Shown here: piece by piece, positions 33,542 through 41,810 of the stretch
How the letters are laid out: the number at the start of each line of letters is the position of its first letter
How positions within the stretch are numbered: the first letter of the stretch is position 1
Assembly (NCBI GenBank): GCA_963676635.1
Contig: OY781105.1
Coordinates: 1,984,001-2,048,000, forward strand
Source of the DNA: GCA-002708315 sp963676635
GTDB lineage: Bacteria; Bacteroidota; Bacteroidia; Bacteroidales; F082
Direction: 5' to 3'
Length of the DNA stretch: 64,000 bases
Position numbers and translations under genes: made by a program
Notes under the pieces: generated by a model
What the model was told of the DNA's origin: nothing
Databases searched by the model: none
Seen by the model: only the letters and a program-made list of their open reading frames with translations

Positions 33542-35521
33542 ATGAAGCGAACAATTAAGATAGCAATACTGATGTTTATAAGCATCACAATGGCAGGGCA
33601 GATAACAACAGACACAGTAAATCTTGATCAATGCGAGATAAAATCCGTATCAAATCCTGTTAAATTCAGAGACATTTCCCGTTCAGTACAGGTCATATCA
33701 AGTGATCAGATAAAGCAAAGTCCGGTACAATCACTTGACGACATACTACGTTTTTTCGGAGGAATTGACATCAGATCACGCGGAGCTTTTGGAGTACAGA
33801 GTGATGTAAGCTTCCGTGGCGGCACATTTGATCAGGCACTGCTAATGGTAAACGGCATAGCCCTTAATGACCCACAAACGGGGCACCACAACCTCAATCA
33901 GACAATAGATCTGGAGAACATCGAAAAGATAGAAATATTTGAAGGACCTGGGAACCGATGGTTTGGCGCCAACGCCTTTTCAGGAGGCATAAATATTATC
34001 AATAACAGTAACACAGCAAACACCCTTAAGCTATCACTCGAAGGCGGCCAGTACGGATATATATCAGCATATGCAGGAGCAGGATACACCACAGGCAAAT
34101 TACACAATTATACCTCGGCATCTTACTCATCATCCAATGGCTATATCACAAATACTGATTTCAGGATTATGCAAGCCAACCATAGTTCTTCGTTGTCAAC
34201 AAATCTGGGTAACTTTGATTTAAATATAGGTGTTCTTGATAAAGGAATGGGCGCAAACAGCTTCTACTCAACAAAATACCCTGATGAATATGAACACATA
34301 CGTACCTATTTTACTTCTCTTGGGTTTACCACAGGTACTAAAGTAAAATACAGCCAAAAGGTCTTCTGGCGAAGAAACTACGACAGATTTGAACTTTTCA
34401 GAGAAGGAAATGACTGGTACAGCAAACAAGGTGATATATATATCCACGAAAGTGATACAGCAGGCTATCCTTCTCCTTCAGGAATTTATCCCTATGCGGG
34501 GCACAACTATCACAGAACCGACATACTTGGAACAGACTTAGGACTTAATTTTAAGACTGCACTTGGCAATACATCTGTGGGACTTGGTGTTAAATCGGAG
34601 GGCATCCTTAGCAACGTACTGGGTGATCCTATGAATGATACTATTTTTATTTCAAACTCCGATGGATATTACACAAAATCGAAAGTACGTAACAACATTA
34701 CTCTTTCTGTAAATCAAAGTTTCACCATTAAAAGGCTTATGGTATCAGCCGGATTATCGGGTTTCTATTCAAATGATTATGATTTCTATCTCTCACCAGG
34801 AATTGATATTGGATTCTTTATATCCGACAACGGAAAGTTATTCCTAAGTTCAAACACTGCCATCAGGCTTCCCACTTTTACTGACCTCTACTATCAGGGA
34901 CCAACAAATATCAGTAATCCCAACCTTAAACCGGAAAAGTCGGTAAGCACTGAAGCAGGTTATAAGTATTTCTCCCATAATATTACCGCCTCCGTTTCCG
35001 GATTTTACAGAGTGGGTAGTGATATTATCGACTGGATAATGTACCCGGATGATGAGAAATGGCAGAGCTCAAACCTGACAGAACTTACAACTTACGGTGC
35101 AAGCTTATCCTTTAACAGCATGTTCACCGGAAGGTTTATAAAGTTCGCCGGTCTTAAATACACATGGATTACATCAAACACAAAAGAAGCAGATTTTGTT
35201 TCCCTTTATGCACTGGATTATCTAAGGCATAATATGAATGTATTTGTAGGACATAACATTATCAATAACCTTTCTGCATCATGGACATTTAACTGGCAAC
35301 AAAGAAACGGTTCATATATTAACGCAGAGAATGGGGAAGTTACAGATTACAAACCAGTCTGTCTTGTTAACCTGAAAGTGCTATACCGTCTCAATAATAT
35401 TGATTTCAGCATTCAGGCAAACAACCTCTTAAATATAGAATACTATGATATCGGGAATATCAGGCAACCAGGTATATGGGTTACAGGAGGAGTGAAATTT
35501 AACAAAGTATTTGGGAAATAA
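33542..35521 (+). CDS. TonB-dependent outer membrane receptor (BtuB-like size)
   Basis: Outer-membrane gated channel. 659 residues from the ATG at 33542; an ATG two codons earlier is an alternative. After a signal peptide (IAILMFISITMAG) comes the plug: SVQVISSDQIKQSPVQSLDDILRF, RGAFGVQSDVSFRGG, ALLMVNGIALNDPQTGHHN and IEKIEIFEGPGNRWFGANAFSGGINI. A ~22-strand barrel follows, ending in VNLKVLYRLNNIDFSIQANNLLN and GGVKFNKVFGK. There is no N-terminal carboxypeptidase-like domain and no SusD partner, so a small ligand such as a corrinoid, siderophore or nucleobase is more likely than a glycan. The ligand is unknown. Confidence 0.9.
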   Translation: MKRTIKIAILMFISITMAGQITTDTVNLDQCEIKSVSNPVKFRDISRSVQVISSDQIKQSPVQSLDDILRFFGGIDIRSRGAFGVQSDVSFRGGTFDQALLMVNGIALNDPQTGHHNLNQTIDLENIEKIEIFEGPGNRWFGANAFSGGINIINNSNTANTLKLSLEGGQYGYISAYAGAGYTTGKLHNYTSASYSSSNGYITNTDFRIMQANHSSSLSTNLGNFDLNIGVLDKGMGANSFYSTKYPDEYEHIRTYFTSLGFTTGTKVKYSQKVFWRRNYDRFELFREGNDWYSKQGDIYIHESDTAGYPSPSGIYPYAGHNYHRTDILGTDLGLNFKTALGNTSVGLGVKSEGILSNVLGDPMNDTIFISNSDGYYTKSKVRNNITLSVNQSFTIKRLMVSAGLSGFYSNDYDFYLSPGIDIGFFISDNGKLFLSSNTAIRLPTFTDLYYQGPTNISNPNLKPEKSVSTEAGYKYFSHNITASVSGFYRVGSDIIDWIMYPDDEKWQSSNLTELTTYGASLSFNSMFTGRFIKFAGLKYTWITSNTKEADFVSLYALDYLRHNMNVFVGHNIINNLSASWTFNWQQRNGSYINAENGEVTDYKPVCLVNLKVLYRLNNIDFSIQANNLLNIEYYDIGNIRQPGIWVTGGVKFNKVFGK

Positions 35522-35540
35522 ATCAAGATAACATTGTTTA

Positions 35541-35596
35541 AGTGACAAGGGACAAGGGACAAGGGAATGAAAAATGAAAAATGAAAAATGACTGGA
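35541..35596 (+). repeat. Heptanucleotide tandem repeats (GACAAGG)n and (AAAATGA)n
   Basis: Three GACAAGG units run straight into three to four AAAATGA units, all on a 7-bp period. The array lies between the convergent receptor and xseB genes. It is the reverse-strand version of the array at 25433-25475. TTGAACA units follow at 35708-35727. Confidence 0.88.
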
Positions 35597-35725
35597 GGGA
35601 CTTTAGGGACTGAAGCGAAAAGTGAGAAAAACGCTCTGCTCCCCATTCGCCGGTAGGCGGACACAGTTCACCATTCACCAAATATGCAACCTTTCCTAAA
35701 CATCCCCAACATTGAACATTGAACT

Positions 35726-35920
35726 TTAACTCATTTCCTTAAGTATTTTATTCACTTCTTCTTCAGTATTATACAATTTGTCTTTGCAGATTTTTATAAG
35801 CTCAGAGGCACGTTTCACTTTAATGCTAAGCTCATCAACGCTTACATCATCACCTTCAATGGCAGCGACAATTTGTTCAAGTTCAGCAATTGCTTCGGTA
35901 TATGATATCTCTTCTTTCAT
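35726..35920 (-). CDS. xseB: Exodeoxyribonuclease VII small subunit
   Basis: 64 residues, mostly helical: YTEAIAELEQIVAAIEGDDVSVDELSIKVKRASELI, the conserved XseB core. Several copies bind one XseA to form the single-strand-specific nuclease used in repair and recombination. The gene begins 4 nt after the xseA stop. The length is normal for Bacteroidota. Confidence 0.93.
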   Translation of the reverse strand: MKEEISYTEAIAELEQIVAAIEGDDVSVDELSIKVKRASELIKICKDKLYNTEEEVNKILKEMS

Positions 35921-35924
35921 GATA

Positions 35925-37322
35925 TTAATCTTCTTTAATTTCAGATATTCTACTCTTTATTTTTCCTTTATATAAAACAGTTTCCAATTCATCATCTTTG
36001 TTCAGATTACTGTAGCTGGTAACAGGTTTTCCATCCTTTAACGTAATAGAATAACCTCTTTTGAGAACATTTTCAGGCTTAAGCAGCTGCACTTTATCTT
36101 CCAGAGACAACATATCGCGGTGCGATTGTTTAATCAGCGATTTTGAATAAACAATAAGATTTGTAATATGTTTATCAAGATCATGCCTGCTATCAGATAA
36201 AATAACCCTGGGATTGTATGACAAACTGCTAACTACGTCCTGAACCAATTGCTTCTTTATCTCCACATTCTTCTTTGACACATACTTAAGATCCAGCAAC
36301 TGTTGACGCAAATAATTATGATTCACATTAATAATATTATCAGTAGCAGACTTAAGAACCATAGATATATTTCTCAGGTCATTACGGTTCTCAGAAAGAA
36401 AACCCAAAGATTTATCAATAACAGACTTCTCAGCGTTTTCAATTCTCACAGAAAAGTTATGATATTTTTGAATAAGGAAATACGCCACATCAGTGGGAGT
36501 AATTTTATTCTCCCAGGCAACCAGCTCTGTAACTGTTTCATTAGTAGCATGACCTATTCCGGTTATAACAGGCAAAGGAAAAGAAGCCACCTCACAGGAA
36601 AGCTTATAACTATCAAAACTACTAAGGCCCACATCACCTCCGCCACCTCTTATAATAGCAACAGCATCAAAATGGCTGATAACCTTTCTTATCCTTTTTA
36701 ACTGTTCTGTAATAGAGGCAATAGCAGCCTCACCCTGAAGAACAGCAGGGAAAAGCATATGAAAGAACTTGTAGTTCCAGTTATTATTATCGATTGTCTT
36801 CACAAAGTCGTGATAGCCTTTACTTGTTTCAACAGAAATAACAGCAATACGTCTTAATAAAAGAGGAGCACTAATATCTTTATTTCTGGTAAAGAGACCC
36901 TCTTTCTTTAGTTTCTCAATAGAAAGACTTTTCTCTTTAGCCATCTCGCCAAGAGTAAAAGAAGGCTCAATGTCTGTAATCTGCAGACTAAGTCCATAAA
37001 CAGCGCTATAAGAAACACGAGCAAGAAACAGAACCGTCATACCATCTGCCAGAGCTTCCTTTGTTACAGAAGTAAATTTCCTGTTAATCTCAGAAAAATA
37101 ACCTGACCAGATTGTTCCCCGTATCTGCGCTTTAACAGCACCATCCTTTTTCTCCACCAAATCAGGATAACAATGGCCACTTTTAGGATAGTAATTTAAC
37201 TTAGCAATCTCAGCTTTCACCCAATATGCCCTGTGATATGTTTTAGCAATAACAGATTCGATACTGGCAGACAACTCTGCCAATGAATAATATTTAGGGA
37301 TATTTTTATCAGGATTATGCAA
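35925..37322 (-). CDS. xseA: Exodeoxyribonuclease VII large subunit
   Basis: 465 residues. The N-terminal OB-fold (~10-110; YWVKAEIAKLNYYPKSGHCYPDLVEK) binds single-stranded DNA. The catalytic domain carries IAVISVETSKGYHDF, AIIRGGGGDVGLSSFDSYKLS and PVITGIGHATNETVTE, the last with the family His/Asn and Glu. The coiled-coil C-terminal region ends in VLKRGYSITLKDGK. The gene is cotranscribed with xseB. It shares its strand with the envC gene, which ends 69 bp upstream. Confidence 0.95.
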   Translation of the reverse strand: MHNPDKNIPKYYSLAELSASIESVIAKTYHRAYWVKAEIAKLNYYPKSGHCYPDLVEKKDGAVKAQIRGTIWSGYFSEINRKFTSVTKEALADGMTVLFLARVSYSAVYGLSLQITDIEPSFTLGEMAKEKSLSIEKLKKEGLFTRNKDISAPLLLRRIAVISVETSKGYHDFVKTIDNNNWNYKFFHMLFPAVLQGEAAIASITEQLKRIRKVISHFDAVAIIRGGGGDVGLSSFDSYKLSCEVASFPLPVITGIGHATNETVTELVAWENKITPTDVAYFLIQKYHNFSVRIENAEKSVIDKSLGFLSENRNDLRNISMVLKSATDNIINVNHNYLRQQLLDLKYVSKKNVEIKKQLVQDVVSSLSYNPRVILSDSRHDLDKHITNLIVYSKSLIKQSHRDMLSLEDKVQLLKPENVLKRGYSITLKDGKPVTSYSNLNKDDELETVLYKGKIKSRISEIKED

Positions 37323-37391
37323 GCTTTAGATTTTTCCTACAAAGGTAGCATAATAATGTCAATTATATAAAGGATAAAAGTTTGCGGCTGA

Positions 37392-38588
37392 TTACTTTTT
37401 AGATATCCAGTAAGCGGGATTTTGTTTTGTCATGCTTTTCCAGACTTCAAAATGCAGTTCTGTTTCCCCTTTAAGATTAGTATGTATTTGTCCGATAGCT
37501 TCCTTTATATCTACCACATCACCTTTCTTAACATAAACTTTATCAAGATTGGAATAAACAGTAAAATACTCACCATGTTTAATGATTACAGCAATATTAG
37601 AATTAGATATTTTAGTAATACTAACAACCTTGCCTTTATAAACAGCTCTAGCCTCACTGCGTGCTGAAGTAGCAATATCAACACCGTTGTTTTTGGTCTT
37701 TACCTTTTTCAGGACAGGATGTTTATGAACGCCATAAGTTTCCGAGATAACACCCCTTTCCACAGGCCATGGGAGTTTACCCCTATTTCCTGAGAAGGAT
37801 GCTGATAATGTCTTCTCTTCCGGAGTTAACTCATAAGATTTACCCGTTGTTGAGTTCTTTTTAGGAGCTGTTTCAGCAGCAATAATATCCTGAATCTTCT
37901 TATCCAGCCTTGCCACTTCTTTTTCTTTCTGCCGTAATGTTCTTCTAAGTTTATTTTCCTGCGACTGCAATTTTGTTGTCAGTCTGTTTTTTTCACTTTT
38001 CTCATCTTCTATTTTGATAACCTCGTTCTGCTCATTACCAAGAAGCTTTTTCTTTGTGCTTCTTTCAACATTTAATTTATTTAATAACTCCGTCTTTTCA
38101 GCTTCCTTTTGTTTAATAGTTTTAGCTTCCTTCCTTATGAAATCAGCAATCTGATCAAGGTATCGCATACGCTGATATGCCTGATTGAGGTCGTCAGCAG
38201 AAAAAAGAAAAACAAGTTTATTATATGAGCTACTGTATTTATAAGCATGCCAGGCCACTTTAGCGTATTTAACTTTCAGATCATCCAGATTTTCTTCAAG
38301 TGTTTTGAGAGTTATTTCTGTTTCTTCAATCTGTTTATCAATACCATGTAATTGTGTTTTCAGCGTAGCAATCAAATCACCACGTTTGGATATTTTAACA
38401 TTCAGAAGCTTAAGCTCATTGAGTGTATTATTTTTGTTTGAACGGGTTTCCTCCAGTAACTTATTGGTATAAGCAATCTCTCCATCCAGTTTTTTACGCT
38501 TTGCTTCCAGGTTTTCCTGTGTTTCCTGCCCCATCCCCGCAAGGGAAAAGAGTATTAAAACAGTTAATATTTGAACAAAACGTTTCAT
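37392..38588 (-). CDS. EnvC-like murein hydrolase activator (coiled coil plus degenerate LytM domain)
   Basis: 398 residues with a signal peptide, a long coiled coil (~25-245) and a C-terminal M23/LytM domain (~275-398). The catalytic residues of active M23 peptidases are missing: the first zinc His before GVDIA is Asn (KNNGVDIA), the HLxxV-type His is Asn (VYSNLDKV), and only LHFEVW keeps one His. This fits EnvC-type activators of cell-division amidases rather than a working peptidase. It is the last gene of a dut-TPR-DUF4292 run, 3 nt after DUF4292. Confidence 0.9.
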   Translation of the reverse strand: MKRFVQILTVLILFSLAGMGQETQENLEAKRKKLDGEIAYTNKLLEETRSNKNNTLNELKLLNVKISKRGDLIATLKTQLHGIDKQIEETEITLKTLEENLDDLKVKYAKVAWHAYKYSSSYNKLVFLFSADDLNQAYQRMRYLDQIADFIRKEAKTIKQKEAEKTELLNKLNVERSTKKKLLGNEQNEVIKIEDEKSEKNRLTTKLQSQENKLRRTLRQKEKEVARLDKKIQDIIAAETAPKKNSTTGKSYELTPEEKTLSASFSGNRGKLPWPVERGVISETYGVHKHPVLKKVKTKNNGVDIATSARSEARAVYKGKVVSITKISNSNIAVIIKHGEYFTVYSNLDKVYVKKGDVVDIKEAIGQIHTNLKGETELHFEVWKSMTKQNPAYWISKK

Positions 38589-38591
38589 TGT

Positions 38592-39434
38592 TTAATTTTC
38601 AGAAAACATATCGGTATATTTCCCCGGTATTTTAAACGGAAATTTAAGAGGTTTATTTAATTCAACTCTATTATAATCTACATCTATTGTTACCGACTTT
38701 GAAGATGATATTTCGATTTTAATAGTTCCCGGGAAAAGCTGTCCATCAATATCCTGATAGTCGCTATAATATACCTTTAGCTTATTATTTTCATCTTCAC
38801 CCTGCTCTTTAACATCAATACGAGCGATTCTGTAGTTATCAGGATAAAGCCATATTTGCTGCACAAGCACCATGGAATTAGTTTCACCTTGTTTAAGATA
38901 TTGTTTAATCTTCTTACGTTCCCTGATATTCATCCTGTAAAGGCCACCATCAACAGAAGACCTGAACTTATTAACATCATATTGCATAAGATCGTTACCC
39001 ACCAGCATCGACTGCAGAAGGAAATAGTCGATTGTTGTATTTAACAGACTATCAACAATAGCATACTCACCTTTAAAATAAGTTTTGTTAAGGCGATTAA
39101 TAAACTTTACAGAATCGCTGGTAAGCTGTACACGCAGAGCCTCAATACCCAGAGCAGGAGTAACAGAAAGCCAGATAATACTATCATTTTTAATACGTAT
39201 TTGCCCTTTCAAGTTTGTTTTATCTCTGTTTTGCTCATAGGCAATATTAAACCTTGCACTGAGGTAATCGAAATCCATTTGGTTATCAATCATCTTTTTA
39301 TAAAGGAAGGAAAAACCATGCTCCTTAATAGATGATTTCAAAACCTGTTTTTTTGACCTGCATGATGTTTGAAAAACCATCACAGCTGCCACAAGAATTA
39401 CAAAAGCAATATTTCCGAATCTTCTTCTACTCAT
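38592..39434 (-). CDS. DUF4292 lipoprotein
   Basis: 280 residues from the ATG at 39434 (MSRRRFGNIAFVILVAAVMVFQTSC). The start is chosen because it gives a clean lipoprotein signal with the lipobox Cys at ~25. DUF4292 proteins are Bacteroidota outer-envelope lipoproteins with a probable LolA/LolB-like half-barrel. Visible core: FNIAYEQNRDKTNLKGQIRIKNDSIIWLSVTPALGIEALRVQLT. The function is unknown. The start overlaps the TPR gene stop by 8 nt (ATGAGTAG), so the two are translationally coupled. Confidence 0.85.
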   Translation of the reverse strand: MSRRRFGNIAFVILVAAVMVFQTSCRSKKQVLKSSIKEHGFSFLYKKMIDNQMDFDYLSARFNIAYEQNRDKTNLKGQIRIKNDSIIWLSVTPALGIEALRVQLTSDSVKFINRLNKTYFKGEYAIVDSLLNTTIDYFLLQSMLVGNDLMQYDVNKFRSSVDGGLYRMNIRERKKIKQYLKQGETNSMVLVQQIWLYPDNYRIARIDVKEQGEDENNKLKVYYSDYQDIDGQLFPGTIKIEISSSKSVTIDVDYNRVELNKPLKFPFKIPGKYTDMFSEN

Positions 39435-41160
39435 AGAGTTTTTTATCTTTAATTTTCTTTTCCAGAAGCTCTGAATGCTCATCGGCTTCAGCTGCCTGCT
39501 TCCATTTCTCTACTGCCTCCTCATGATTTCCGGTCTTGTAAAGTATATCGCCGTAATGTTCAAGAACAACTCCACTTTTTGCATCAGAGTTATTATATGC
39601 TTTTTTTATCCACGTAAGTGCATCATCATATTTTCCAAGTTGGAATAATACCCATGCATAAGTATCCAGATTATTACTGTTGTAAGGGTCAAGGCCAACA
39701 GATTTTTTAGCCATTTGCTCTGCTTTATCAAGATTACTCTTACGTAATGACAGATAATATGCATAGTTATTCAGCACAAATGAGTTATCAGGATTTAGTC
39801 TGAGCACTTTTTCATAAGCTTTATAGGAGGCATCATAATTCCCCAGTTCATTATAGATATCACCCAAAGAAGAATAAAACTGCTCCAGAAGGTTATTATT
39901 GTTAACAACAAAGTCTTTACCAGATTCCAAATAAGCTTTGGCCTTCACATAATCTTTAAGCTGAAAGTTACTTATTCCGGCAAAATAATATGGCAAAGGA
40001 TAGTTAGGAAATAAGTCTATACAATCTTCAGAATCCACAGCCAACTGCTTATAGTTTTTCAGATTCCACTGACAGAATAACAACTGTTCCCACACCAGGT
40101 AAGAAGCCTGATCACTATCCACAATCTTTCTAAAAAGCTTCTCAGCCTCTTCATATTCACCATTTTCATAGAGCATGGAAGCATAAAATGCAGAAGACAT
40201 TGCATCATCGCCATGCACATCGCGCAATATTTTGGAAAGCTCCAGAGCTTCCCGTTTTTGCTGTTCAGATAACTCACCTTTATAGAAACTCACCATTAGG
40301 TTAATTTTTGTCTCCAATCCCAGTGATGGGTTAACAAAACCCAGTTTAAATTCATTGAAAGCATTCTCAGGATCACCATTTTTAGAATAATAATCAGCCA
40401 AAGAGATATGCACATAAGGGTCATCCGGATTTAGTTCCACAATCTTTTTATAAGCTTCAAAAGCCTTATCCGGCATATTGTTCTTAGTACAGAATTCGGC
40501 AAGCATAGCATAATATCTGGGCTCATCAGGGTTTGATTCGATAAGCGACTCATACTCTTCAAGACCCTTTTCAGGATCTCCTGTTTTAACATAAAAGGTT
40601 GCTATCTGACTGGTAAGCTGTTCATTTTTACCAGCAAGCTCTTCAAGCTTTTTAAAAGCAGTAATTGCATTTTCATAGTCACCGGTAAATTGATAAGCAA
40701 AAGCCAGTTCATAGACAAAATTCAGGTTATTGGGTTCCTGAGCAACAACATCTTCATATGCTTTTACGTATTCATCATAGTCTTCATTTGCCCGGCATAT
40801 CTTACCATAAGAAGCTTTGTACCAGATATTATCAGGGTTGAGCACAACGGCGTTCTTAGCATATTCCAGGGCCTCATCATTACGCCCCATAGCAGAAAGT
40901 ATCCTTGCCCGTTCATAGTTTGCTGCCGGGTCATCAGGATTAACATTCATTACCTCAGTAAAAAGCCGAAGAGCCTTTTCCAGATCATCAGTTTCACGGG
41001 CGATAACAGCCTGTGCAAAAAGATCAGCGGATTCATATCTCTGTTTTTCTGTAAGAGGTTTGTTATTGTCTTTATCCTTTTTTCTTCTTTTCTGTGCTTC
41101 TGCAGAAAAAGACAAAAGCATGGAAACCAGCAACAGGCTTATAACGATCTTGAATTTCAT
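39427..41160 (-). CDS. TPR-repeat exported protein
   Basis: 577 residues from the ATG at 41160 (MKFKIVISLLLVSMLLSFSAEAQ, a signal peptide); the longer upstream frame overlaps dut. At least twelve tetratricopeptide repeats are visible, with recurrent LNPDNPYVHISLADYY and EEAEKLFRKIV helices. It is probably a periplasmic scaffold. It lies 13 nt downstream of dut and overlaps the DUF4292 gene. This gene order is common in Bacteroidota and suggests a role in envelope assembly (inference). Confidence 0.88.
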   Translation of the reverse strand: MKFKIVISLLLVSMLLSFSAEAQKRRKKDKDNNKPLTEKQRYESADLFAQAVIARETDDLEKALRLFTEVMNVNPDDPAANYERARILSAMGRNDEALEYAKNAVVLNPDNIWYKASYGKICRANEDYDEYVKAYEDVVAQEPNNLNFVYELAFAYQFTGDYENAITAFKKLEELAGKNEQLTSQIATFYVKTGDPEKGLEEYESLIESNPDEPRYYAMLAEFCTKNNMPDKAFEAYKKIVELNPDDPYVHISLADYYSKNGDPENAFNEFKLGFVNPSLGLETKINLMVSFYKGELSEQQKREALELSKILRDVHGDDAMSSAFYASMLYENGEYEEAEKLFRKIVDSDQASYLVWEQLLFCQWNLKNYKQLAVDSEDCIDLFPNYPLPYYFAGISNFQLKDYVKAKAYLESGKDFVVNNNNLLEQFYSSLGDIYNELGNYDASYKAYEKVLRLNPDNSFVLNNYAYYLSLRKSNLDKAEQMAKKSVGLDPYNSNNLDTYAWVLFQLGKYDDALTWIKKAYNNSDAKSGVVLEHYGDILYKTGNHEEAVEKWKQAAEADEHSELLEKKIKDKKLYE

Positions 41161-41173
41161 AGAATTAATGGTT

Positions 41174-41605
41174 TTATTTTCCGGTATGGCCAAAGCCTCC
41201 GGCTCCGCGTTCTGTTTCAGAAAGAACATCAACTTCTTCCAGTTGTGCCTGTTCATGTTGAGATATTATCATCTGGGCAATTCTTTCTCCATCAGCAATA
41301 GTAAATTTTTCATTGGAGAGATTTACAAGAATAACCTTTATTTCTCCTCTATAGTCTGCATCAATAGTGCCGGGAGTATTAAGAACAGTAATACCATGTT
41401 TAGCAGCAAGGCCACTGCGCGGTCGCACCTGTGCTTCATAACCAACGGGCAGCTCCATAAACAATCCGGTTGGAATAAGAACCCTCTCAAGAGGTGCCAG
41501 CATAACAGGCTCATCAATGTTTGCTCTTAAATCCATACCTGCAGAAGCAGCTGTTTCGTACTTAGGTAACTGATGTTTCGACTTATTAACTATTCTGACT
41601 TTCAT
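41174..41605 (-). CDS. dut: dUTP diphosphatase (dUTPase)
   Basis: Hydrolyses dUTP to dUMP, keeping uracil out of DNA and feeding dTMP synthesis. 143 residues, a trimeric dUTPase of normal size. The five family motifs are seen: AGMDLRAN (1), RPRSGLAAKHGI (2), TPGTIDADYRGEI with the catalytic Asp (3), ERIAQMI (4) and ERGAGGFGHTG (5). It is the first gene of the run leading to envC. Confidence 0.97.
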   Translation of the reverse strand: MKVRIVNKSKHQLPKYETAASAGMDLRANIDEPVMLAPLERVLIPTGLFMELPVGYEAQVRPRSGLAAKHGITVLNTPGTIDADYRGEIKVILVNLSNEKFTIADGERIAQMIISQHEQAQLEEVDVLSETERGAGGFGHTGK

Positions 41606-41810
41606 TCAATTTCTTTTGATGAAATGCAAAAATAAGAAAAAGGTATGAGGTACAGTGTTTAGTCACTGAGGTTTGTCAGATGTAGTTTACTGTACTACAT
41701 AAAAAATATGTATATCCTTTTATTCAGTCTTAACATTGTAATCACACTTTTTGAATCAAACGATGAATAATACCCTCTTTTTTTTTAATTTCACATCCTA
41801 AAATTTATCA

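Noticed and set aside
40690..41301. 203-codon frame antisense to the TPR gene
   Set aside because: It lies opposite a strongly supported exported TPR protein and crosses into dut; its codons mirror the sense strand.
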